A stretch of 64,000 nt of DNA from assembly GCF_000523235.1 (NCBI RefSeq), contig NZ_CP006850.1, forward strand, positions 1,364,001 to 1,428,000, read 5' to 3'. This document shows positions 15,226 through 26,394 of the stretch, in pieces. Under the pieces are notes generated by a model, which was not told the origin of the DNA, did not search any database, and saw only the letters and a list, made by a program, of their open reading frames with translations. Positions within the stretch are counted from its first letter, which is position 1. The number at the start of each line of letters is the position of its first letter. Source of the DNA: Nocardia nova SH22a. Its GTDB lineage: Bacteria; Actinomycetota; Actinomycetes; Mycobacteriales; Mycobacteriaceae. The position numbers and the translations under genes were made by a program.

Positions 15226-15300
15226 GCCGCCCCGCCCACGACTATCAGGGGCGTTGTGACAGGCGAAGACGATCACTTCCGCGCAGGGGCAGTACCAGTG

Positions 15301-15636
15301 ATGGACACTGTCGTCATGGCCGATGAAATCGTTGATGTCTCGATCACTGCCGGTGACGTCGATTGGCTGGCGGCCTTCACCCGTCGTCTGGTCGAGGCGC
15401 GTCTTGCCGCTTGCGGCAACATCATTCCGAGCGTGCGGTCGATATACCGATGGGACGGCGCGGTTCACGACGACGGTGAAGCGTTGGTCGTTCTGCACAC
15501 TCGGAAGTCATTGGTACCGGCCATCATCGAACGCGCCGCCGCCGAGCACCCCGACGACACACCACAGGTCCTCGCGGTACCGGTGGTGGATGCCCACCCC
15601 GGCTATCGACAGTGGGTTCTCGACCAGACCGGCTGA
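15301..15636 (+). CDS. cutA: CutA1-like divalent-ion tolerance protein
   Basis: 111 residues from ATG at 15301 (an in-frame GTG at 15256 would add 15). The CutA fold is visible: ITAGDVDWLAAFTRRLVEARLAACGNI (strand and first helix, with the family motif LVExRLAACxNI), IYRWDGAVHDDGEALVVLHTRK (residues about 50-70) and the C-terminal VPVVDAHPGYRQWVLDQTG. CutA forms a ferredoxin-like trimer; its role in copper tolerance is debated. It lies next to the TIR gene, convergent with it, and separated from it by 64 bp. Confidence 0.85.
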   Translation: MDTVVMADEIVDVSITAGDVDWLAAFTRRLVEARLAACGNIIPSVRSIYRWDGAVHDDGEALVVLHTRKSLVPAIIERAAAEHPDDTPQVLAVPVVDAHPGYRQWVLDQTG

Positions 15637-15700
15637 CCGCCAGGGCGCGCTGGTCGCGGTGGCAACCGATCGGGTGGAGGATATTCCGTCGGCAGATCGG

Positions 15701-16678
15701 CTAGGTCGATGTCGAGTCGGCCAGGCTCAACACGTGGGAAACCATGTCCACGAGTTCATAGGCCGAGTTTGTGACACCTTGTGCTCCATGGTCGACAGCT
15801 TCCTGCACATGCTCAGGTGCCTTGGATCTGGAGTAGATGAAGAATGGCGTGGCCGAATCGGATGCGCGCACGGTGTCCAGCAGTCGGTAGCCTTCGCGAG
15901 GTCCTTCCGGTCTCGCCATGTCCGAGATGATCGCACCATAGCGTGATCTACGCAGTCGTTCGACAGCTTCGTTGGTCGACAGCGCGAGATCGAATGCCAG
16001 ACCGAGTGATTCGAACGCATCGCGGATGTGAGTGTTGTTGTCGGGGCGGTCGTCGGCCCAAAGAATTCTTCTGCACCACGTATCGTGAGGCTCCTGGCTG
16101 AAATGGCTGGTTGCGTCGGCCGCGCGAAGAATCCTCTTGGCTGCGTCTTCGGCTACGGTGTCCGGCGAAGTGGCCTGTCCGGCAACCGGCACACCGCGAC
16201 CCCCACCTGCCTGGACCAGTGATACAGCCCCTGCGATGATCTTCTCCAATTGTTCGACAGTCATACTCGTGATCTTGTCGCCGGGCGATACAGCGTCCTT
16301 GGCGCTGCGATCTGCGTCCAGTTCGGCCGCTCTGGACGCGATGCGCGAGAGCCTGCCTTCCCAAGCGTCGCTCTGCAAGATCGGAGGAAGTGCCTCATCC
16401 GGCAGCGATGAGTCGGCCATATAGACGATCACCGGAATGTCCGCCCCCCAGAAAGCGCCGAGTTCCGCGCCACACCAACTCGACTTGACGGAGTTGTGCG
16501 TCGCGATGAAGACGCAGACGGAGCAGGAGCCGATAGCATCGCGCAATTGTCCCCGCAGTGATGCACCCGCCTTGATTTCCGCTGGTTTCCAGTAGGGAAC
16601 ACCGCGGAGGTCGAGCCAATCGGTGACATTGTCGAAAACCGCTTGGTCGGCGAACGAATGGCTGATGAAAACCGTCAT
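15701..16678 (-). CDS. TIR domain fused to a receiver-like domain
   Basis: 325 residues from ATG at 16678, where FISHSF begins the TIR fold. TIR, residues 1-110: FISHSFADQ, then LRGQLRDAIGSCSVCVFIATHN and the NADase-type motif SSWCGAEL with the probable catalytic Glu 72. Residues 115-200 are a helical linker. A receiver-like domain fills 203-320: acidic pair ADD (209-210), phospho-acceptor-like Asp 253 in IISDM and YSRS (283), but no conserved lysine after strand 5 (it reads VTNSA), so phosphorylation may not occur. TIR domains of this kind can cleave NAD in immunity. No signature partner gene (SAVED, ThsA) is adjacent. Function as a sensor-effector is an inference. Confidence 0.85.
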   Translation of the reverse strand: MTVFISHSFADQAVFDNVTDWLDLRGVPYWKPAEIKAGASLRGQLRDAIGSCSVCVFIATHNSVKSSWCGAELGAFWGADIPVIVYMADSSLPDEALPPILQSDAWEGRLSRIASRAAELDADRSAKDAVSPGDKITSMTVEQLEKIIAGAVSLVQAGGGRGVPVAGQATSPDTVAEDAAKRILRAADATSHFSQEPHDTWCRRILWADDRPDNNTHIRDAFESLGLAFDLALSTNEAVERLRRSRYGAIISDMARPEGPREGYRLLDTVRASDSATPFFIYSRSKAPEHVQEAVDHGAQGVTNSAYELVDMVSHVLSLADSTST

Positions 16679-16760
16679 CTGATCCCGCAGGTTCCTCGCG
16701 TAAGGTCTCGAGCCTGGCCACGAGAATTTACCACGCCTCGACCGACCGGTCGTTGCCCGA

Positions 16761-17093
16761 ATGCCGTTGTGGAAGAGACGATCCCACCTGGAGTGGACCG
16801 CCCTCGGAAACCGGCTGGCCCCGGACGCAATCCGCATCGCCAGGGACTGGAATGTGCCCGCGTCCGGCGTCGGCTATGTCACGCGCTTCGAGGTGCAGGC
16901 CGGGTTTGCGGAGCGCTATCCGGTACGGCAGCTGGGTGGCGCGACCATTTTGGAGCTTTGGATCCCGGCAGAGGAACTGGACGAGTTCAACCGTCACATC
17001 GTGGGGCGGATCGAAGTCGTTCACGAATTCCGGGCGACGATCAGCGCCCAGGATCCATTCCGGACAACGGTCCGCCCCACTGGCCGCGACTGA
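16761..17093 (+). CDS. Crystallin-J1-like small protein, apparently N-terminally truncated
   Basis: 110 residues. From about residue 26 (IARDWN, then GVGYVTRFEVQAGFAERYPVRQLGGATILELW, IPAEELDEFNRHIVGRIEVVHEF) it agrees with a family of actinobacterial proteins that I recall being annotated ADP-ribosylation/crystallin J1, in which this part is preceded by a conserved LWRPV...FPPRLP segment. Here that N-terminus is replaced by an unrelated stretch (LWKRRSHLEWTALGNRL). It lies divergent from the TIR gene by about 80 bp. Possibly a decayed or chimeric gene. The comparison is from memory, so identification is tentative. Confidence 0.5.
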   Translation: MPLWKRRSHLEWTALGNRLAPDAIRIARDWNVPASGVGYVTRFEVQAGFAERYPVRQLGGATILELWIPAEELDEFNRHIVGRIEVVHEFRATISAQDPFRTTVRPTGRD

Positions 17094-17243
17094 AAGCTGA
17101 CCGGTTCTGACCGGGGCAGTTGCATCGCGAGCATGCGATTTCGCCGATCCATCCACTTTTCACCCCTCGTGGGTGAATCGGTGTTCGGGGCCCGCTTCGT
17201 ACCGTCGTGGGGTCCGTGTTCCGTCGCTGGGAAGGAACCGCCG

Positions 17244-18608
17244 ATGCCCGGGGCCGCGTTCGACAACCCGAAGGTGACCACCTCGTACGCGAGCGCCGTG
17301 GGGCGCGTCGCCTACCTCTGGGGTTGGCCGCTGGTGAATATGCACAACCGGCTCGGCATCATGTCCCAGCTGCCCAGCCCCGGACTGCTGGCCGGGGTCG
17401 TGCCCGCCGGGCCGCCCGGAACGATCGGCATGCTGCGTGACTACATTCGCCCCGAGGAACGGGTGGTGGCCTGTCCGAATCAGGACGTGACCTACGGGTG
17501 GGGTGTGCTCGACGCGACGCTGGGGCCGTCGGTGGTGCAGGTGCCCGATTTCGGCGACCGGTTCTGGGTCTATCAGGTGGTCGACCAGCGCACCGATTCC
17601 TTCGTCCGCCTGGGCAAGATGTACGGGACGAAGCCGGGGTTCTACCTGCTGGCGCCGGAGTCGTGGGACGGTGACGTCCCTTCGGGGATCAACGACGTAT
17701 TCAGATACGACACCCGCATCGGTGTGGTGATCCCGCGCGTATTTCTCGACGACACCGCCGAGGACCGCGCGGCGATCGCGCCGTTGGTCGACCGGATCAG
17801 CGTGTATCCGTTGTCCGAGTTCGACGGAACGACGAAAGTCGTCGACTGGTCGGACGTCCCGACCTTCGGCGGCGGTGAGGCCACGGGCGGTCAAGGCGAA
17901 ACACAGTGGGTGGATCCGGAGACCTTCTTCTCGTCGCTGGGCGCGGTGCTCGACGAGGTGCCCGCCCTTCCCGGTGAAGCAGCTCTCTACGAGTGGTTCC
18001 GATCCGTTCTGGCTGCGGCCGAACATGATTCGGCCGTCGCCGACGCATTGAAGCAGGCCGCGATCGATGCCGACAAGGTCGTCGCCGAACTGTTCGAGTT
18101 CCGCAATATCGGCTGTCCGGTCGCCCACAACTGGACCACGCAGCGCAACGGCGCGGACTTCGGCACCGACTATCTGTCGCGCACCGCGATCGGCAAGTCG
18201 AACATCTTCGTCAACACCCCGAACGAAACCGTGTACTACTACCTGGATCTCGACGCGGACGGGAACCGGCTGCACGGATCAACCACCTACACAGTCCATT
18301 TCCCGGCCGATCACCTGCCACCGGTGCGGGGATTCTGGTCCCTGACCGTCTACAACAAGCACCACTTCTTCCACCCGAACGACCTCGACCGCTTTTCCTT
18401 GGGCACGAAGAACAAAGACCTCACCTATGCCGACGACGGGTCGTTGACCCTCACCGTCGGCGGCCCCGCGCCCACCGATCCGAAACAGCTGAGCAACTGG
18501 CTCCCCGCGCCCGATGACGACTTCACCCTGTACCTGCGCGCCTACTGGCCCGATCAGACCATCCTCGACGGAGTGTGGGAACCGCCCGCGGTGACATCTC
18601 GAGCCTGA
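17244..18608 (+). CDS. DUF1254 / DUF1214 domain protein
   Basis: 454 residues from ATG at 17244 behind GGAAGGA (17230-17236). The N-terminal DUF1254 part holds VGRVAYLWGWPLVNMHNR and YIRPEERVVACPNQDVTYG (about 12-95); the C-terminal DUF1214 part holds HFPADHLPPVRGFWSLTVYNKHHFFHPNDLDRFSLG (about 350-390), which is the family hallmark. Such proteins are widespread, sometimes membrane-associated or secreted, and of unknown activity. Here no signal peptide is apparent. The gene stands alone between the truncated crystallin-like gene and the tRNA-Arg gene on the other strand. Confidence 0.9.
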   Translation: MPGAAFDNPKVTTSYASAVGRVAYLWGWPLVNMHNRLGIMSQLPSPGLLAGVVPAGPPGTIGMLRDYIRPEERVVACPNQDVTYGWGVLDATLGPSVVQVPDFGDRFWVYQVVDQRTDSFVRLGKMYGTKPGFYLLAPESWDGDVPSGINDVFRYDTRIGVVIPRVFLDDTAEDRAAIAPLVDRISVYPLSEFDGTTKVVDWSDVPTFGGGEATGGQGETQWVDPETFFSSLGAVLDEVPALPGEAALYEWFRSVLAAAEHDSAVADALKQAAIDADKVVAELFEFRNIGCPVAHNWTTQRNGADFGTDYLSRTAIGKSNIFVNTPNETVYYYLDLDADGNRLHGSTTYTVHFPADHLPPVRGFWSLTVYNKHHFFHPNDLDRFSLGTKNKDLTYADDGSLTLTVGGPAPTDPKQLSNWLPAPDDDFTLYLRAYWPDQTILDGVWEPPAVTSRA

Positions 18609-18649
18609 TGCGTTCCGGCGAGGTCTGGCACCCGGGCCTTGCGAACGAG

Positions 18650-18688
18650 AAAGGCCCCGGACCGGTGAATCACTGGTTCGGGGCCTGA
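18650..18688 (-). terminator. Intrinsic terminator for tRNA-Arg
   Basis: On the minus strand, AGGCCCCG and CGGGGCCT arms (18652-18659 and 18679-18686) flank a 19-nt loop and are followed by TTTC. It follows the 3' end of the tRNA-Arg gene. Confidence 0.7.
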
Positions 18689-18692
18689 ACTG

Positions 18693-18765
18693 TGCCCTCG
18701 GCAGGAATCGAACCTGCGGCCTTCTGCTCCGGAGGCAGACGCTCTATCCCCTGAGCTACGAGGGC
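18693..18765 (-). tRNA. tRNA-Arg(CCG)
   Basis: 73 nt on the minus strand: acceptor stem GCCCTCG pairs with CGAGGGC, discriminator A at 18693, D-arm AGCTCAGGGGATAGAGC, anticodon loop CTCCGGA giving anticodon CCG, and T-arm GCAGGTTCGAATCCTGC. CCA is not encoded. It reads arginine CGG codons. A terminator-like hairpin lies just downstream at 18650-18688. Its neighbour argS, starting at 19456 on the other strand, charges it. Confidence 0.97.
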
Positions 18766-18922
18766 GGGGATTGGACCCGGTCGACACCAGCTTGCACGTC
18801 GTCCGATCGGGCGGGGAAAGCGTATCGCATCACACGGCGTGGACCAAAAGACCGCTTCGAGCAGGGATGTAGCTCGCGGGTCCCTCCGCGGCAGCGGGTG
18901 GCCTGGACGAGGGCGAACAAAT

Positions 18923-18978
18923 CGTGCACATCTCGGCGAAAAATCGGGAATTCCCGATAATCCGGCGGAATGTGCACG
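18923..18978. repeat. 56-bp palindromic dispersed element, copy 2
   Basis: Ends CGTGCACA and TGTGCACG with the central palindrome ATCGGGAATTCCCGAT. In reverse complement it is identical to copy 1 (5998-6053) at 48 of 56 positions. The flanks extend the symmetry (AACAAA before, TTTGTT after). It lies between the small membrane-protein gene (19024-19323, minus strand) and tRNA-Arg, where it could end transcription of the former. Confidence 0.75.
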
Positions 18979-19023
18979 GTTTGTTGAGGACAACGACGAG
19001 CCCACCCGTCGACCTGGGCGGTT

Positions 19024-19323
19024 CTACCCGGTCGGCATGGGCACGCCGGGGATGCCGGGAATTCCAGGGATCCCGCCGGGGAGCTCACCGTCCATCTGCC
19101 CGGTGGGAGACTGGCCGGACTTGTCCTTGTCGGCGTGATGGCGCGATTTCGGGACCAGGTAGACCGCGAGCACGACGACCAGCGCCACGATCGCCAGCGC
19201 CCCGGCGACGAACCACCACGGGATGCGGCGGGACCGGGGATCGTCGCCGTTGACCGCTCCGCCGGGGGCGGATTTGGCGGCGGCGCGGATCGCCTTCGCG
19301 GATTTGGCGCTGGTGTTCGGCAT
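19024..19323 (-). CDS. 99-aa membrane protein with collagen-like Gly-Ile-Pro tail
   Basis: 99 residues from ATG at 19323 (GAAGAGAG upstream). A basic, Ala-rich N-terminus (SAKSAKAIRAAAKSAPGG) is followed by a single hydrophobic helix at about residues 37-58 (IPWWFVAGALAIVALVVVLA) and a polar tail that ends in IPGIPGIPGVPMPTG. The start is divergent from argS (133 bp away). No function recognised; the Gly-Ile-Pro tail is too short to be a collagen. The 56-bp element lies just beyond the stop. Confidence 0.7.
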   Translation of the reverse strand: MPNTSAKSAKAIRAAAKSAPGGAVNGDDPRSRRIPWWFVAGALAIVALVVVLAVYLVPKSRHHADKDKSGQSPTGQMDGELPGGIPGIPGIPGVPMPTG

Positions 19324-19455
19324 CGGCGTTGCGCTCTCTTCGTCGTGTCGGAAGGTTTCGCGGGGGTGCGCGAGGGGTTTCGCCCGGATGCCGGGGGTGC
19401 CGTGGCGGGTCCCCGCTGGTAGCGCGCACCCGCTCGGACCATAGGATAGACACTC

Positions 19456-21114
19456 GTGACTCCAGCTGACCTTGCAGATCTCCTTCGTGCCACCGCGGCG
19501 AAGGTGCTCGTCGAACGTGGATCCGACCCTTCGGTCCTGCCCGACGAGGTCAAAGTGGAGCGCCCCCGTAATCCGGAACACGGAGACTATGCCACGAATG
19601 TGGCCATGCAGGTGGGCAAGAAAGCGGGAATGAACCCGCGCGAACTGGCCGGTCTGCTGGCCGAGGCGCTGGCCGCCACCGATGGCATCGACTCGGCCGA
19701 TGTGGCGGGTCCGGGTTTCCTCAACATCCGGCTCGCCGCCGCCGCGCAGGGCGCGATCATCGAGCAGATCCTGTCGGCCGGGACGGGCTACGGCACCGCG
19801 CAGTCACTCGCCGGAACCAGGATCAACCTGGAGTTCGTCTCCGCCAACCCCACCGGCCCGGTCCACCTCGGCGGCACCCGCTGGGCCTCGGTCGGTGACG
19901 CGCTGGGGCGCATCCTGGCCGCCCAGGGCGCCGACGTCACCCGCGAGTACTACTTCAACGATCACGGCGCGCAGATCGACCGGTTCGCCGAATCGCTGGT
20001 GGCGGCCGCGACGGGCGCGCCCACCCCCGAAAACGGTTATGCCGGTGCGTATATCGGCGAGATCGCCGAGAAGATCACCACCGCGCATCCCGATGCGGTG
20101 AGCCTGCCCGCCGATCGGCGTCACGAACTGTTCCGGCACGAGGGCGTCGAGCTGATGTTCGCCCACATCAAGCAGACCCTGCACGATTTCGGCACCGACT
20201 TCGATGTCTACTTCAACGAGAGTTCGCTGTTCGAATCCGGAGCCGTGGAGAAAGCGCTCGACCAGCTCAAGGCGTCGGGCAACCTGTACGAGAAGGACGG
20301 CGCTTGGTGGATCGCCAGCACCGAATACGGTGACGACAAGGACCGTGTCGTCATCAAGAGCGACGGCAAGTCCGCCTACATCGGCGGCGATATCGCCTAC
20401 TTCCAGAACAAGCGCGCCCGCGGCTTCGACCTGTGCATCTACATGCTCGGCGCCGACCACCACGGCTACATCGGCCGCCTCAAGGCCGCCGCGGCCGCCT
20501 TCGGCGACGACCCCGACACCGTCGAGGTGCTGATCGGCCAGATGGTGAACCTGGTGCGCGACGGCGTGGCGGTGCGGATGAGCAAGCGCGCGGGCACCGT
20601 GGTGACCCTCGACGATCTGGTCGAGGCGATCGGCGTCGACGCCTCCCGCTACGTGCTGGTGCGCAGCTCGGTCAACTCGAGCATCGACATCGACCTGGAT
20701 CTGTGGACCAAGCAGAGCAGCGAGAACCCGGTCTACTACGTGCAGTACGCGCACGCCCGCACCTGCGCGGTCGCCCGGAACGCCACGGAGTTCGGATTCG
20801 CCGGTGTCACACCGGATCTGAGCCTGCTCACCGCCGACGAGGAGGGTGAGCTGATCCGTACCCTCGGTGAGTTCCCGGCCGTCGTCGCCAGCGCCGCGAC
20901 CCTGCGCGAGCCGCATCGCGTAGCCCGGTATCTGGAGGAACTGGCCGGTGCCTACCACCGCTTCCAGACCAACAAGACCCTGCGGATCCTGCCGCAGAAC
21001 GACGACCCGGTGCAGCCGGTCAACGCCGCTCGCCTGCAACTGGTCGACGCCACCCGCCAGGTGCTGTCCAACGGCCTCGCCCTGCTGGGCGTATCCGCAC
21101 CGGAGCGCATGTGA
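19456..21114 (+). CDS. argS: Arginyl-tRNA synthetase
   Basis: 552 residues from GTG at 19456, normal for ArgS. Charges tRNA-Arg with arginine using ATP. The class I signature appears as [11 protein letters not shown] (HIGH-like, about 132-142) and MSKRAGT (KMSKS-like, about 374-380). An N-terminal Add1 domain (about 1-90) and C-terminal DALR anticodon domain ([16 protein letters not shown] onward) are both present. The lysA start lies 52 bp after its stop, on the same strand, behind its own AGGAAGGA ribosome site, so they may be co-transcribed, as in related actinobacteria. Confidence 0.97.
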   Translation: MTPADLADLLRATAAKVLVERGSDPSVLPDEVKVERPRNPEHGDYATNVAMQVGKKAGMNPRELAGLLAEALAATDGIDSADVAGPGFLNIRLAAAAQGAIIEQILSAGTGYGTAQSLAGTRINLEFVSANPTGPVHLGGTRWASVGDALGRILAAQGADVTREYYFNDHGAQIDRFAESLVAAATGAPTPENGYAGAYIGEIAEKITTAHPDAVSLPADRRHELFRHEGVELMFAHIKQTLHDFGTDFDVYFNESSLFESGAVEKALDQLKASGNLYEKDGAWWIASTEYGDDKDRVVIKSDGKSAYIGGDIAYFQNKRARGFDLCIYMLGADHHGYIGRLKAAAAAFGDDPDTVEVLIGQMVNLVRDGVAVRMSKRAGTVVTLDDLVEAIGVDASRYVLVRSSVNSSIDIDLDLWTKQSSENPVYYVQYAHARTCAVARNATEFGFAGVTPDLSLLTADEEGELIRTLGEFPAVVASAATLREPHRVARYLEELAGAYHRFQTNKTLRILPQNDDPVQPVNAARLQLVDATRQVLSNGLALLGVSAPERM

Positions 21115-21166
21115 GCGAGAGAAACGGCTGTCGTCGATCAGTCGATCGTGTGAGGAAGGAATTATT

Positions 21167-22597
21167 GTGAGTGCGCATCCGGCCGGGCCTCGGCACGCCG
21201 AGATCCCCCACGCCCCGAATCTGCCCGAGCGGCCGGCCGATCCCCGCGAGATGATCGACCTGCCCGAGAACGTGTGGCCGCGCAACGCATCCCGCGACGC
21301 CGACGGTCAGGTCCGGCTGGCCGGAGTGCCGGTCACCGACCTCGCGGCCGAGTTCGGCACCCCGCTGTTCGTCGTGGACGAGGACGACTTCCGTTCGCGC
21401 TGCCGCGATATGGTCCGCGCCTTCGGACCCGGCGCGCGAGTTCACTACGCCTCCAAGGCATTTCTGTGCGGTGAGATCGCGCGCTGGGTGCGCGACGAGG
21501 GACTGCATCTGGACGCGGCCTCCGGCGGCGAACTGGCCGTCGCGTTGAACAGTGGATTCCCTGCCGAGCGAATCGCGTTGCACGGCAACAACAAGTCCGT
21601 CGGTGAGCTGGAGTTCGCGGTGAACGCGGGCGTCGGCCACATCGTCGTCGACTCGCTGATCGAGATCGAGCGGCTGGAAGAGGTCGCCGCGCTCGCGGGT
21701 GTGGTCCAGGATGTCCTGGTCCGGGTCACCGTCGGGGTGGAAGCCCATACCCACGAATACATTTCGACCGCGCACGAGGATCAGAAGTTCGGCTTCTCGA
21801 TCGCCGGTGGCGACGCCATGCAGGCGCTGGCGCGGGTGTTCGAGGCGCGCAATCTGCGCCTGGTCGGCCTGCACAGCCACATCGGCTCGCAGATCTTCGA
21901 CATCGACGGTTTCGAGATCTCCGCGCGGCGCATGCTGCGGCTGCTGCACGACGCCATCGAGAAGTTCGGCGTCGAGCGCACCGAGCAGATCGCGATTCTG
22001 GATCTCGGTGGGGGACTGGGTATCTCGTACCTGGCGAGTGACGACCCGCCGCCGCTGGACGAGTTCGCGGGCAAGGTTCGCGATCTGGTGCGGGCCGAGG
22101 CCGCGCAGATCGGGTTGCCCGCCCCGACGATTGCCGTGGAACCGGGCCGCGCCATCGCGGGCCCCGGCACGGTCACGCTCTACGAGGTCGGCACCATCAA
22201 GGACGTCTCCCTGGATGCCGGTGCGCAACGCCGCTACGTGAGCGTCGACGGCGGCATGAGCGACAACATCCGGCCCGCGCTGTATCAGGCCGACTACGAC
22301 TGCCGCCTGGTCTCGCGCTCCAGCGAGGCCGCGCCGGTGGTCGCGCGTGTGGTCGGAAAGCATTGCGAGAGTGGCGATATCATCATTCGCGACACCTGGA
22401 TGCCGGCCGATGTCGGTCCCGGCGACCTGGTCGCGGTCGCGGCCACGGGCGCGTACTGCTATTCGATGTCCAGCCGCTACAACATGCTCACCCGTCCGGC
22501 CGTCGTCGCGGTTCGCGACGGCCGGGCCCGGCTGATACTGCGCCGGGAGACGGTAACGGATCTGATGAGCCTGGAAGCGACGGAGGTGCAATCATGA
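21167..22597 (+). CDS. lysA: Diaminopimelate decarboxylase
   Basis: 476 residues from GTG at 21167, supported by AGGAAGGA at 21153-21160. Converts meso-diaminopimelate to lysine with pyridoxal phosphate. The PLP lysine is in HYASKAF (about residue 94). LHSHIGSQ (about 235), the glycine-rich phosphate-binding [10 protein letters not shown] (about 285) and CESGDI (about 400) are family blocks. The stop overlaps the hom start by ATGA (22594-22597), showing translational coupling into the threonine branch. This is the usual actinobacterial order. Confidence 0.98.
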   Translation: MSAHPAGPRHAEIPHAPNLPERPADPREMIDLPENVWPRNASRDADGQVRLAGVPVTDLAAEFGTPLFVVDEDDFRSRCRDMVRAFGPGARVHYASKAFLCGEIARWVRDEGLHLDAASGGELAVALNSGFPAERIALHGNNKSVGELEFAVNAGVGHIVVDSLIEIERLEEVAALAGVVQDVLVRVTVGVEAHTHEYISTAHEDQKFGFSIAGGDAMQALARVFEARNLRLVGLHSHIGSQIFDIDGFEISARRMLRLLHDAIEKFGVERTEQIAILDLGGGLGISYLASDDPPPLDEFAGKVRDLVRAEAAQIGLPAPTIAVEPGRAIAGPGTVTLYEVGTIKDVSLDAGAQRRYVSVDGGMSDNIRPALYQADYDCRLVSRSSEAAPVVARVVGKHCESGDIIIRDTWMPADVGPGDLVAVAATGAYCYSMSSRYNMLTRPAVVAVRDGRARLILRRETVTDLMSLEATEVQS

Positions 22598-23984
22598 CCG
22601 AGGCGGTCACCCAGGCCCGACGTGGTTTCGGGGCCGAACATCCCATCGGCGTGGCGGTGCTCGGTATGGGCAACGTCGGCACCGAGGTGGTGCGGATCCT
22701 GCGCGAGCACAGCGACGACCTGCGCTCGCGGGTCGGCGCGCCGGTCGTGCTGCGCGGGGTGGCGGTGCGCCGCCTCGACGTCGATCGCGGCATCCCCGCC
22801 GAACTGCTCACCACCGATGCCGAGGCGCTGGTCGCCCGCGACGACGTCGATCTCGTCGTCGAGGTGATGGGCGGAATCGACCCCGCGCGCAAGCTGATCC
22901 TGTCCGCCCTCACCGGCGGCAAGTCGGTGGTCACCGCGAACAAGGCGCTGCTGGCCGACTACACCGGTGAGCTGGCCGCGGCCGCCGAGGGCAGCCGCGC
23001 CGATCTGTACTTCGAGGCCGCGGTCGCCGGAGCCATCCCCGTGGTGCGCCCGCTGATCCAGTCGATGTCCGGTGACCGGGTGAACCGGGTGGTCGGAATC
23101 GTCAACGGCACAACGAATTTCATCCTCTCGGCGATGGACGAGACCGGCGCCGACTACAGCGCGACGCTGGCGGAGGCCACCCGTCTGGGGTACGCCGAAG
23201 CCGATCCGACCGCCGATGTCGAGGGCTACGACGCCGCCGCCAAGGCCGCGATCCTCGCCTCGCTGGCCTTCCACACCCGCGTCACCGCCGCCGATGTGTA
23301 CCGCGAGGGCATCTCGAAGATCACCTCCGAGGATCTCGAGACCGCCGACGCCGTCGGCTGCACCGTGAAACTGCTGGCCATCTGCGAGCGGATGCCGGGC
23401 AACGAGCGCCTGTCGCTGGACGGCTCCCCGATCGACGTGCCGGACGGCACCGCGCGTCCGACCGGCAAGGACCGTGTGTCGGTGCGCGTCTACCCGGCGC
23501 TGATCCCGCGCAGGCACCCGCTGTCCTCGGTCAACGGCGCCTTCAACGCGGTGGTGGTCGAGGCCGAGAACGCCGGTCGCCTCATGTTCTACGGCCAGGG
23601 CGCGGGCGGTGCGCCGACCGCCTCGGCCGTGATGGGCGATCTGGTGATGGCGGCCCGTAACAAGTTCTACGGTGGCCGCGCACCGGGTGAATCGGTTTAT
23701 GCTGAGCTGCCGATCGCGCCGATCGGCGACATCCCGACCCGCTATCACGTGAATCTGCAGGTCGCCGACCGCACCGGGGTGCTGCAGGCGGTGTCCGGCA
23801 AATTCGCCGAGCACGGTGTCAGCATCTCGACGGTCCGCCAGGAGGGGTACGACGAGGGCGCCCGGCTGGTCGTGGTCACCCACCACGCACCGGAGTCGGC
23901 GCTGGCCGATACCGTGGCAGCACTTGCCGAATTGGATTCCGTCACATCTGTGACCAGCGTTTTGAGATTGGAAGGCACCGAGGA

Positions 23985-23988
<4 letters not shown>
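22594..23988 (+). CDS. hom: Homoserine dehydrogenase
   Basis: 464 residues from ATG at 22594. Reduces aspartate semialdehyde to homoserine with NAD(P)H. The nucleotide-binding motif [11 protein letters not shown] lies at about 22-32, the catalytic region at about 180-260 ([27 protein letters not shown]) and a C-terminal ACT domain at about 385-464 ([20 protein letters not shown]), which gives threonine feedback control in relatives. Stop and start overlap with lysA and thrC by ATGA at both ends, so the three are co-translated. Confidence 0.98.
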
Positions 23989-26052
<2,064 letters not shown>

Positions 26053-26394
26053 CGGCGTGGCTGCCTTGCTGACCTGATCGGACAGGGCTATTCTGGGCTC
26101 GTCCGTACATCGTGCGCGTCAGACGCCGGTGCTTCATCAGGGCAATCGCTCCAGCAGGCTCCTTGCTCAGGCTCGGGGGCTCGGGGGCTCGAATCATTCG
26201 GGACTTCGACCTCGATTCGGGGGACAGCGACTGGAATGATCAATCCCATTCAATGAACCGGTGGCCGTGACCAGGTGGTTGTTCCATCGGTCCGGCGGGG
26301 CAGGCGATACGGCATCCGAGCTCGGCACGGTGATCGGGCTTCGGGACGAACCCTCGAATATGCACACGGCAATCGAGGGAAGGAAAGGATCTCC
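26053..26394 (+). promoter_or_regulatory. rho promoter and 300-nt leader
   Basis: A near-consensus promoter, TTGCTG (26066-26071), 17-bp spacer, TATTCT (26089-26094), predicts a start near 26101, giving a leader of about 290 nt before the rho GTG. The leader includes the tandem repeat CTCGGGGG (26173-26188) and several C-rich unstructured stretches. Long leaders upstream of rho fit autogenous Rho-dependent attenuation known in other bacteria; here that is an inference. No gene is visible in this stretch. Confidence 0.65.

Noticed and set aside
19021..19081. Third copy of the GGGAATTCCC-centred element near 19060
   Set aside because: CGGGAATTCCAGGGA lacks the palindrome and the GTGCAC ends; it encodes the Gly-Ile-Pro tail.
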